A stretch of DNA of 31,659 nucleotides, from contig CAZJWM010000010.1 in NCBI GenBank assembly GCA_964549975.1, forward strand, positions 1 through 31,659, written 5' to 3'. Origin of the DNA: UBA3263 sp964549975 (GTDB taxonomy: Bacteria > Bacteroidota > Bacteroidia > Bacteroidales > Muribaculaceae). Every line of letters begins with the position of its first letter. Position 1 is the stretch's first letter. Positions 24,805-31,659 of this stretch are shown one piece after another. Position numbers and translations under genes: made by a program. The notes beneath the pieces are model-generated. The model worked only from the letters and a program-made list of their open reading frames with translations. It did no database searches and was not told the DNA's origin.

Positions 24805-25971
24805 TCAAATATCGTATATCAAAATGTATGGGTTGTCATTATCTCCGGGAGCCGGAACCACAGTGCGCAAGTGTTTGATTTGCTGCGGATAGAGTTTTTC
24901 GAAATCGTTATATTCATCATGGCCGACATACAGATTGTTGACGGTCTCAAACGGCGCTACTGTGATGATGTGCTTGGGGTCGGAGCCAATCACGCCACCA
25001 AACGAAATCGGATAGATTGACTTCAGCGACGTTGCGCTCAGGTTGATTTGCTTGGGATTAGCCCCGGATTTATCACAGACCACGAGCTGCTCTTGTCCGG
25101 CAAAAATGTAGAATATCAGCAGATTTTTATCCGTCTCCTGAGCGCGACTGATTGAGCAAACATATTTCGATGCATTTTGTGCCTGCAACTCTCTGTCATC
25201 CAACATCGAGGCACTCTGCTCCGGCAGCGCCAAATCGCCGAAATCGAGCGTGGTGGAAGACTGCATATCGTCGGCGGCAAAGTGCGACAATTGATATCCG
25301 TCGCTGTGAATGGCCGTACATGCGCCCGACGGAGCCGCCGAGAAAGGATTGTGCGACATGTAGACGTGGTCGGCCGTAGATGACTGAATTTTTCCGTAAC
25401 GCGCCGAAATTTTCATATCCTTGTCGACAACGCAGAAGTTATAAGGCACGTTCTGCTCGTCAACGATGTTGTTGGCATAGCCAAGATAGTGGTTGGCATC
25501 CAGGGCTATCATCGAAGTGAATCGCGTAGGCAGTTCCTTGGCGGCCACGAAGTTACCTTTGGCATTGTATTGAATCAGGCGGCGCGACTGCGACGAAACC
25601 ACATTGAGCGTCTTGTTTGACGGGTCGACGAATATGTCACTCAGGTCAATATACTCCTTATCGCCCTGACCGCAATCGGAGATTACCTTCAGAGTGCGGC
25701 CCGAAGTGGTGACCACATAGACCTCTCGGTTTTGGCGCGACATCAGATAAAGGATGCTGTCTTGCAACACAGCCTTATCAATCCGTCCAATCAACGCCTT
25801 AGCATCGGGGTGAACAAATTTCACACCGGAGACGAGGCTAAGTTCATCTAAGTTGGTCACTTCCTGCATTTTACGCAAATCAACTGTGTTATCGTCAGCG
25901 ACATATTGTGCCGTCTGACACCCGCTTAGGCAGGTGCCAATCATGAGTGTAGCTATTATCAGTTTTCTCAT
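24805..25971 (-). CDS. 6-bladed beta-propeller-like lipoprotein, first gene of its operon
   Basis: The start chosen is the ATG at 25971, because a lipoprotein signal follows at once (MRKLIIATLMIGTCLSGC, Cys18) and the upstream start at 26016 lies inside the promoter. The product is 388 residues. Blade-like strands recur (DSILYLMSRQNREVYVVTTSG; IFVDPSNKTLNVVSSQSRRLIQYNAKG), and the order and length match the neighbouring propellers, though similarity to them is low. Function is unknown. It heads the leftward run of five genes down to 19597. Confidence 0.7.
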   Translation of the reverse strand: MRKLIIATLMIGTCLSGCQTAQYVADDNTVDLRKMQEVTNLDELSLVSGVKFVHPDAKALIGRIDKAVLQDSILYLMSRQNREVYVVTTSGRTLKVISDCGQGDKEYIDLSDIFVDPSNKTLNVVSSQSRRLIQYNAKGNFVAAKELPTRFTSMIALDANHYLGYANNIVDEQNVPYNFCVVDKDMKISARYGKIQSSTADHVYMSHNPFSAAPSGACTAIHSDGYQLSHFAADDMQSSTTLDFGDLALPEQSASMLDDRELQAQNASKYVCSISRAQETDKNLLIFYIFAGQEQLVVCDKSGANPKQINLSATSLKSIYPISFGGVIGSDPKHIITVAPFETVNNLYVGHDEYNDFEKLYPQQIKHLRTVVPAPGDNDNPYILIYDI

Positions 25972-26013
25972 TGTTGCAATTTTTAAGGTTTGAAACATGA
26001 TAATTCTTTGTCG

Positions 26014-26043
26014 CAAATTTATAGCTTATTTTTCAGAAAACAA
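26014..26043 (-). promoter_or_regulatory. Promoter of the leftward lipoprotein cluster
   Basis: On the minus strand TTG (26043-26041), 19 nt and TAAATTTG (26021-26014) match the Bacteroidota consensus fully. The leader before the ATG at 25971 would be about 35-40 nt and A/T-rich. Confidence 0.65.
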
Positions 26044-26155
26044 AAACAAAATCACAACGTTGCAATTAATTGCCACAAGTTGAGAAATTATGCTTCACAG
26101 CGCCATTCGCTTTCGCCGGCGTGCGGAAAATACCGCGAAACGGGGAATTTCGGGT

Positions 26156-26174
26156 TGCGACAAATTATTTCGCA
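26156..26174. promoter_or_regulatory. Operator-like palindrome upstream of the DUF4492-cyd promoter
   Basis: TGCGACAAATTATTTCGCA is an imperfect 19-nt palindrome (7 of 9 pairs, outer five perfect). It ends 8 nt before the -33 TTG of the cyd promoter, where an activator or repressor could act. No regulator is identified. Confidence 0.25.
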
Positions 26175-26182
26175 GAAAAAGT

Positions 26183-26212
26183 TTGCAGTTTAGAATGTTT
26201 GTGCTAAATTTG
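26183..26212 (+). promoter_or_regulatory. Promoter of the DUF4492-cydAB operon
   Basis: TTG at 26183-26185, a 19-nt spacer and TAAATTTG at 26205-26212 match the consensus fully. The -7 box ends only 8 nt before the ATG at 26221, so the transcript would be leaderless or nearly so. Confidence 0.6.
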
Positions 26213-26220
26213 CGGCGACC

Positions 26221-26478
26221 ATGGAAAAAGTTTTGGACACGACAAAACGCAAAAGCAGGGCCGCTATCGCCACTATATGGCGATTCTATGCCGACGGTTT
26301 CCGGGGAATGACCCTCGGACGCACCCTTTGGGCGCTTATTCTAATCAAGTTGGCCGTCATCTTTTTGGTGTTCAAGATGTGGTTTTTCCCCGACATTTTG
26401 CAGCGCGACTATGCCGACGATTCCGAGCGGGCTCAAGCCGTGCGCACCAGTCTTATCAAACCGCCAATAAATCCTTAA
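26221..26478 (+). CDS. DUF4492 family small membrane protein
   Basis: The 85-residue product has the DUF4492 core IWRFYADGFRGMTLGRTLWALILIKL, with one transmembrane segment (TLWALILIKLAVIFLVFKMWFF) followed by a charged tail. Genes of this family commonly precede cydAB in Bacteroidota, and here cydA starts 71 nt downstream on the same strand. A role in assembly or stability of the cytochrome bd oxidase is inferred from that linkage only. The N-terminus is about 15 residues longer than the core needs. No other ATG is available before the core, so the start at 26221 stands. Confidence 0.8.
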   Translation: MEKVLDTTKRKSRAAIATIWRFYADGFRGMTLGRTLWALILIKLAVIFLVFKMWFFPDILQRDYADDSERAQAVRTSLIKPPINP

Positions 26479-26549
26479 TAATATTTCACAATAGACACTA
26501 CAAATATTCTAATATCAATTTCAAAACAATCTAATCACATCGATAACGT

Positions 26550-28091
26550 ATGAATGACTTAGTTAGCGTTACAGACTGGTCGAGATGGCAATTTGCACTA
26601 ACGGCCATGTATCACTGGCTCTTCGTGCCGCTCACCATCGGCTTGTCGCTGATTGTGGGCGTGATGGAGACAATCTACTACCGCACCGGCAGCGACCGGT
26701 GGAAAGAGATCACCAAATTCTGGATGGCGCTGTTTGGCATCAACTTTGCCTGCGGTGTGGCCACGGGCATAATTCTGGAATTTGAATTCGGCACAAACTG
26801 GAGCAACTACAGCTGGTTTGTGGGCGACATCTTCGGCGCCCCGCTGGCCATCGAAGGCTTGTTTGCCTTCTTTCTGGAGTCGACGTTTGTGGCCGTGATG
26901 TTTTTCGGCTGGAAGAAGGTGAGTCGTGGATTCCACCTCTCGGCCACGTGGCTCACGGCTCTGGGCGTCTGCCTGTCGGCCCTGTGGATTCTCGTAGCAA
27001 ACTCATGGATGCAATATCCTGCGGGAATGGAATTCGACCCCAAGGAGATGCGCAACGTGATGACCAACTTCGCCGACGTGGTGTTTTCGCCGGTGGCCAT
27101 CAACAAGTTTTGCCACACCGTGGCAAGCGGATGGGTGCTCGGATCGGTGTTTGTCATCGGGGTGAGCTGTTGGTTTATTTTCAACAAACGTCAAGCCGAC
27201 CTGCCGCAGAAGTCAATCAAGGTGGCCGGTTGGGTAGGGGTGATAGGCATCGCATTGACCATGTGGACCGGCGATGGCTCCGCCGTCACCGTGGCCCGCG
27301 TGCAGCCGATGAAGCTCGCCGCCATGGAAGGTCTCTATCACGGCAAGGTGGGCCAAGAGCTCGTGGGCGTGGGCATCTACAACTGCTCCAAGCAAGTTGA
27401 CGACGACCAAGACGCGCTGCTCTGGTCGATAGACATCCCCAAAGGACTCTCGCTGCTGGCCAACCACGACCTCAACAGCTTCGTGCCCGGCATCAACGAC
27501 CTGATTGACGGCGTGGCGCTAACCGCCGAGGGCGACACCATCCACACCGTGAGCTACGCCGAACGCATTGCCCGCGGCAAAGAGGCTCACGAAGCCCTGC
27601 GCCAATTCGACATCGCCATGGCCGTGGAAGACTCCGTGGGCATGGCCGACGCCCGCAAAGCCCTCGACGAAAACTTTGCATATTTCGGCTACGGCTACTA
27701 CGACAACCCCAACGACCTGGTGCCGCCCGTGGGCATGACCTTCTACGCATTCCGCATCATGGTGACCCTGGGCGGACTGCTGCTCTGCTATCTTGCATTC
27801 ATCCTCTTTGCCGCCTATCGCCGTCCGCAGTGGATTGAAAACAAATTCGTGGCCGCGTTTGGCGTGCTCTGCATCGCCTTGGTGTGGATTTGCAGCGAAA
27901 GCGGCTGGATTGTGGCCGAAGTGGGCCGCCAGCCCTGGGTCATCCAAGACCTGATGCCCACACGTGCAGCCATCTCCGCCATCTCGGCCGGCGAGGTAAA
28001 AACCACCTTCTGGATGTTTGCCGTAGTGTTCACCGCCATGTTGGTGGCAGAAATAAGTATAATGACGCGCTACATAGCTCGCAAAAAATAA
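26550..28091 (+). CDS. cydA: Cytochrome bd quinol oxidase subunit I
   Basis: The 513-residue product is a polytopic inner-membrane protein that oxidises quinol and reduces O2 to water at hemes b558, b595 and d. Visible landmarks are the heme ligand His near 22 (MYHWLFVPLTIGLS), Glu102 and Glu110 in IEGLFAFFLEST, His189 in NKFCHTVASGW, the quinol-site segment QPMKLAAMEGLY (Lys255, Glu260), and Met404 in FYAFRIMVTLGG. The region of about 265-390 forms the Q-loop and is rich in charged residues. The conserved WIVAEVGRQPWV lies near the C-terminus. The high-affinity oxidase suits a gut anaerobe exposed to traces of O2. cydB follows 12 nt later. Confidence 0.95.
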   Translation: MNDLVSVTDWSRWQFALTAMYHWLFVPLTIGLSLIVGVMETIYYRTGSDRWKEITKFWMALFGINFACGVATGIILEFEFGTNWSNYSWFVGDIFGAPLAIEGLFAFFLESTFVAVMFFGWKKVSRGFHLSATWLTALGVCLSALWILVANSWMQYPAGMEFDPKEMRNVMTNFADVVFSPVAINKFCHTVASGWVLGSVFVIGVSCWFIFNKRQADLPQKSIKVAGWVGVIGIALTMWTGDGSAVTVARVQPMKLAAMEGLYHGKVGQELVGVGIYNCSKQVDDDQDALLWSIDIPKGLSLLANHDLNSFVPGINDLIDGVALTAEGDTIHTVSYAERIARGKEAHEALRQFDIAMAVEDSVGMADARKALDENFAYFGYGYYDNPNDLVPPVGMTFYAFRIMVTLGGLLLCYLAFILFAAYRRPQWIENKFVAAFGVLCIALVWICSESGWIVAEVGRQPWVIQDLMPTRAAISAISAGEVKTTFWMFAVVFTAMLVAEISIMTRYIARKK

Positions 28092-28103
28092 ATCCACACC
28101 GCT

Positions 28104-29246
28104 ATGAATAATATAATGCTATTGCAAAACTATTGGTGGCTGCTGATATGCGTGTTGGCCGGAGTGCTCGTGTTCATGCTCTTCGTGCAAGGCGGACAAT
28201 CGATGTTGCTGACCACTCGCAACCATATGCACCGCACCATGATGATCAATTCGCTCGGACGAAAATGGGAACTAACGTTCACCTCGCTGGTGGTGTTTGG
28301 CGGCGCATTCTTCGCCTCGTTCCCGCTGTTTTATTCCACAAGCTTCGGCGGCGCCTACTGGCTGTGGATGCTCATCCTCATCAGCTTCGTGATTCAAGCC
28401 GTGAGCTACGAATTTCGTCGCAAAGCCGGCAACGTGTGGGGCACCAACGCCTACGACGTCTGCCTATTTATTAATGGTTGCGTAGGCTGCGTGCTTCTGG
28501 GCGTGGCCGTGGCCATGATGTTCTTCGGTGCAGAGTTCACCGTTGCCAAGGGAAATCTGCTCAACGGCGAGTCGCCCGTGATCTCCACATGGTCATCAAC
28601 CCACGGCCTCGAAGCCATAGCCTCATGGCGCAACCTGCTGCTTGGCTTCACAGTGTTCTTCCTGGCTCGCACTCAAGCCGCGCTCTATTTCCTGAACAAC
28701 ACTGATGGCGACAACAAATTCTACCACGAGAATCAAAAGCGCGTGGTGGTCAACGGCGGCATCTTCGTGGTGCTCTTCCTCTGGTTTGTGTGGGAGTTGA
28801 TCAACGCCGACGGCTATCTGGTGGAAGCAGACGGCATGGTGTTGGTCGACCCGGGCAAATATCTCACCAATCTGATTGAGATGTGGTGGTGGGGCGCCGT
28901 GATGCTCATCGGCGTGGTGATGGTGCTTTACGGCATCTTGCGCACCGTGTTGGGCCGACGCTACACTGGCGGCATCTGGTGGACCGGCATCGGTTCGGCC
29001 CTGGTGGTGATCACGCTGCTGGCCATCGCAGGATATAACGACACGGCTTACTATCCCTCGCTGATCGACGCGCAGTCGTCGCTGACGATTCGCAACAGCT
29101 CCTCGTCGCTATTCACTCTGAGAGTGATGACGGTGGTGTCGTTCATCATCCCGGTGGTAATAGCCTATATTGCATACGCTTGGCGCAAGATCGACAGCCA
29201 GCCGATTACGCCCGAGGAGATGACCTCCGACGATCATCAATATTAA
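28104..29246 (+). CDS. cydB: Cytochrome bd quinol oxidase subunit II
   Basis: The 380-residue product is a polytopic membrane protein of the CydB family, the partner of CydA. It begins with a short N-terminus before the first helix (NYWWLLICVLAGVLVFMLFVQGGQSML) and has about eight hydrophobic segments. The loop TTRNHMHRTMMINSLGRKWE and the helix that follows it are in line with Bacteroidota CydB proteins. It is the last gene of the DUF4492-cydA-cydB unit, and a strong hairpin at 29328 separates it from nrdD. Confidence 0.93.
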   Translation: MNNIMLLQNYWWLLICVLAGVLVFMLFVQGGQSMLLTTRNHMHRTMMINSLGRKWELTFTSLVVFGGAFFASFPLFYSTSFGGAYWLWMLILISFVIQAVSYEFRRKAGNVWGTNAYDVCLFINGCVGCVLLGVAVAMMFFGAEFTVAKGNLLNGESPVISTWSSTHGLEAIASWRNLLLGFTVFFLARTQAALYFLNNTDGDNKFYHENQKRVVVNGGIFVVLFLWFVWELINADGYLVEADGMVLVDPGKYLTNLIEMWWWGAVMLIGVVMVLYGILRTVLGRRYTGGIWWTGIGSALVVITLLAIAGYNDTAYYPSLIDAQSSLTIRNSSSSLFTLRVMTVVSFIIPVVIAYIAYAWRKIDSQPITPEEMTSDDHQY

Positions 29247-29327
29247 TCACGAAAAACAAAACACACAACAAAGTTTCCCAAAACCAGACGTTATTCCTTT
29301 TATATATAATCAGTTAACTTAATCTGC

Positions 29328-29374
29328 ATACGCGCAAAGTTTTCCAAAACGAAAATTTTGCGCGTATTTTTCTT
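29328..29374 (+). terminator. Rho-independent terminator between cydB and nrdD
   Basis: ATACGCGCAAA (29328-29338) pairs perfectly with TTTGCGCGTAT (29357-29367), and a T-rich tract follows at 29368-29374. The loop itself contains a small GTTTT/AAAAC hairpin. It lies about 80 nt after the cydB stop and just before the nrdD promoter. Confidence 0.7.
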
Positions 29375-29382
29375 GCAAAAAG

Positions 29383-29413
29383 TTGTCGATTTTAGAAAAG
29401 TTTCGTAACTTTG
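29383..29413 (+). promoter_or_regulatory. Promoter of nrdD
   Basis: TTG at 29383-29385, a 20-nt spacer and TAACTTTG at 29406-29413 match the Bacteroidota consensus fully. The A/C-rich leader to the ATG at 29473 is about 55 nt. Confidence 0.65.
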
Positions 29414-29472
29414 CTGCAAACAAAACCATACAAAAACAATCACAAATCCTCTCAACAAACTCACAAACAACG

Positions 29473-31659
29473 ATGATACAAACCGTAGTGAAACGTGATG
29501 GCCGCATAGTTGGCTATAACGAAGAAAAAATCAAGGCTGCCATACGCAAGGCGATGCTCACCACCGACGCCGGCGAAGACGAAACGCTGATTCAGCGTAT
29601 AGCCGACCGCATAGGCATCAACGGCGCAGAGCAGATGACGGTTGAGGATATTCAGGATAAAGTGGAGATGGAACTGATGAAGTCGCCCCGCAAGGAAGTG
29701 GCCAAGCGCTACATTGCCTATCGCAATCAGCGTTCGGTGGCTCGTCAGGCAAAAACACGCGACCTTTTCCTTGAAATCATTGCCACCAAAAACAACGACG
29801 TCACACGCGAAAATGCCAACATGAACACCGACTCTCCGGCCGGCATGATGATGAAATTTGCCTCGGAGACCACCAAGCCCTTCGTCGACGACTATCTGCT
29901 GAGCGAAGAGGCCCGCGACGCCGTGCGCATGAACTACCTGCACATCCACGACAAGGACTACTATCCCACAAAGTCGCTCACCTGCGTGCAGCATCCGCTC
30001 GACCGCATACTCACCAACGGCTTCGTGGCCGGCCACGGCGAATCGCGTCCCGCAAAACGTATTGAAACCGCAAGCATCATTGCCTGCATCTCGCTGGAAA
30101 CAGCCCAAAACGAAATGCACGGCGGCCAAGCCATTCCTGCATTCGACTTCTATCTGGCCCCCTACGTTCGCTCATCGTTCATCGAAGAGGTGAAAGTGTT
30201 GGAGCAGATTTCGGGCCAAGACCTCAGCCACCTCTACAATGCCGAGATCGACGACTACGTCAAACGTCCGCTCGACGGCCTGACCGGCGACGCGCGCTTC
30301 CTGCAGCACGCCGTCAACCGCACGGCCGCGCGTGTCCACCAAGCCATGGAGGCGTTCATCCACAACATGAACACCATCCACTCTCGCGGCGGCAATCAGG
30401 TGGTGTTCAGTTCCATCAACTACGGCACCGACACTTCCGCCGAAGGCCGCTGCATCATCCGCGAACTCCTGCAGAGCACCTACGAGGGCGTGGGCAACGG
30501 CGCCACCGCCATCTTCCCCATCCAGATTTGGAAGAAAAAACGCGGCGTCAGCTACCTGCCCACCGACCGCAACTACGACCTCTATCAGTTGGCCTGCAAA
30601 GTGACGGCCCGCCGTTTCTTCCCCAACTTCGTGAACCTCGACGCAACCTTCAACCAACATGAACTTTGGGACGCCAACGACCCCAAGCGCTATCTCCACG
30701 AAGTGGCCACCATGGGATGCCGCACCCGCGTCTTCGAAAACCGCTACGGCGAAAAGACCTCGATAGGCCGCGGCAACCTCTCCTTCTCCACCATCAACAT
30801 TGTGCGCATTGCCATCGAACAGATGGGCATCAAAGACAAGCAAGAACGCATTGAATGCTTCTTCAAGAAACTCGACCAAGTGCTCGACATCACGGCTCGC
30901 CAGCTTTGCGACCGCTTCGACTTCCAAAAAACGGCCCTTGCCAAGCAGTTCCCGCTGCTGATGACCCGCCTGTGGAACGGCGCCGACGCCCTGAAACCCA
31001 CCGACACCATCGAATCGGTCATCAACCAAGGCACACTCGGCATCGGTTTCATCGGCCTGGCCGAATGTCTGGTAGCGCTCATCGGTCAGCACCACGGCGA
31101 AAGCGAAGAGGCCCAAGCCCTTGGTCTGCGCATAGTCAGCCACATGCGCTCGCGCGCCAACGAATACTCCGAGACCTATCAACACAACTTCTCCGTGTTG
31201 GCCACCCCGGCCGAAGGCCTCGCCGGACGCTTCACTCGCCGCGACCGCAAGAGCTTCGGCTCCATCCCCGGCGTCACTGACCGCGACTACTACACCAACT
31301 CCAACCACGTGCCCGTCTACTATCACTGCTCGCCCCGCCACAAAGCCGAAGTGGAGGCTCCCTATCACGAACTCACTCGCGGCGGCCACATCTTCTACGT
31401 GGAAATCGACGGCGACGCCACCCACAATCCGCAAGCCATTGCCGACATCGTGGACCTGATGGACCGCTACAACATCGGCTACGGCTCGGTGAACCACAAC
31501 CGCAACCGCTGCATGGACTGCGGCTACGAAGATGCCACCGACGGCCTGAAGGAATGTCCGAAATGCCATAGCCACAGCATCGACCGACTCCAGCGCATCA
31601 CCGGCTACCTCGTGGGCACCACCGACCGCTGGAACTCCGGTAAACTCGCCGAACTCAAC
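29473..31659 (+). CDS. nrdD: Anaerobic ribonucleoside-triphosphate reductase (class III), C-terminus beyond window
   Basis: The frame is open from the ATG at 29473 to the last base (729 codons). The enzyme reduces ribonucleoside triphosphates to deoxyribonucleotides under anaerobic conditions with a glycyl radical set by the NrdG activase. An ATP-cone domain (about 1-95, TVVKRDGRIVGYNEEKI) gives allosteric control. The catalytic barrel follows; candidate active-site cysteines are Cys171 (SLTCVQHP) and Cys416 (TMGCRTRVFEN). The zinc-binding cysteines are at 680, 683, 695 and 698 (CMDCGYED; CPKC). The glycyl-radical motif is expected just past the right edge and is not seen. Neighbouring cydAB fits a low-oxygen setting. 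Confidence 0.95.
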   Translation, partial: MIQTVVKRDGRIVGYNEEKIKAAIRKAMLTTDAGEDETLIQRIADRIGINGAEQMTVEDIQDKVEMELMKSPRKEVAKRYIAYRNQRSVARQAKTRDLFLEIIATKNNDVTRENANMNTDSPAGMMMKFASETTKPFVDDYLLSEEARDAVRMNYLHIHDKDYYPTKSLTCVQHPLDRILTNGFVAGHGESRPAKRIETASIIACISLETAQNEMHGGQAIPAFDFYLAPYVRSSFIEEVKVLEQISGQDLSHLYNAEIDDYVKRPLDGLTGDARFLQHAVNRTAARVHQAMEAFIHNMNTIHSRGGNQVVFSSINYGTDTSAEGRCIIRELLQSTYEGVGNGATAIFPIQIWKKKRGVSYLPTDRNYDLYQLACKVTARRFFPNFVNLDATFNQHELWDANDPKRYLHEVATMGCRTRVFENRYGEKTSIGRGNLSFSTINIVRIAIEQMGIKDKQERIECFFKKLDQVLDITARQLCDRFDFQKTALAKQFPLLMTRLWNGADALKPTDTIESVINQGTLGIGFIGLAECLVALIGQHHGESEEAQALGLRIVSHMRSRANEYSETYQHNFSVLATPAEGLAGRFTRRDRKSFGSIPGVTDRDYYTNSNHVPVYYHCSPRHKAEVEAPYHELTRGGHIFYVEIDGDATHNPQAIADIVDLMDRYNIGYGSVNHNRNRCMDCGYEDATDGLKECPKCHSHSIDRLQRITGYLVGTTDRWNSGKLAELN

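Noticed and set aside
30172..31575. Long open frame (467 codons) antisense to nrdD
   Set aside because: It is a mirror of the GC-rich codon usage of nrdD, whose sense frame carries clear ATP-cone and zinc-site motifs. Its translation is low-complexity Val/Ala/Gly/His-rich.

Overview
The window looks like chromosomal DNA of a gut-type member of the Bacteroidales (Bacteroidota); a Muribaculaceae- or Prevotella-like genome is my best guess. The evidence is several promoters of the Bacteroidota form TTG-N19/20-TAnnTTTG, no Shine-Dalgarno sites, BspA-type leucine-rich-repeat and T9SS-like C-terminal tails, 6-bladed beta-propeller lipoproteins, a DUF4492-cydA-cydB unit and an ATP-cone anaerobic ribonucleotide reductase. 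Most of the sequence is GC-rich (mid 50s percent by eye). No rRNA, tRNA, CRISPR array, IS transposase or phage gene was seen.

Layout. (1) 1-97, minus: the first 32 codons of a secreted protein cut by the window edge; a divergent promoter region follows. (2) 396-8111, plus: four secreted-protein genes, each overlapping the next by exactly 4 nt (ATGA), ending at a rho-independent terminator inside the 3' end of the convergent gene. (3) 17377-8131, minus: an RND efflux operon in the order adaptor, permease, TolC-like outer-membrane protein, second permease. A small S23/IVP-type four-helix-bundle gene sits between adaptor and first permease, enclosed by a perfect 33-bp inverted repeat. (4) 25971-17454, minus: an accessory envelope cluster of three 6-bladed-propeller lipoproteins, a thioredoxin-like/DUF1573 lipoprotein, a transglutaminase-like lipoprotein, an O-antigen-ligase-like/TPR membrane protein and a stand-alone signal peptidase I. 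(5) 26221-29246, plus: DUF4492, cydA and cydB (cytochrome bd quinol oxidase). (6) 29473 to the right edge, plus: nrdD, still open at the end of the window.

How the genes may work together. Region 2 probably makes a co-translated set of exported surface proteins. Region 3 encodes a complete tripartite pump with two different permeases and one adaptor, as in heteromeric MdtBC-type pumps. Region 4 looks like one envelope system whose substrate cannot be read from the sequence. Regions 5 and 6 are housekeeping functions for life at very low oxygen.

The most unusual structure is the four-helix-bundle cassette at 15735-16290. Its complementary ends would fold the adaptor-permease mRNA into a long stem with the small gene in the loop. 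This is the architecture of 23S rRNA intervening sequences, here placed in an mRNA. The second candidate for an uncharacterised system is the propeller/transglutaminase/DUF1573/signal-peptidase cluster.
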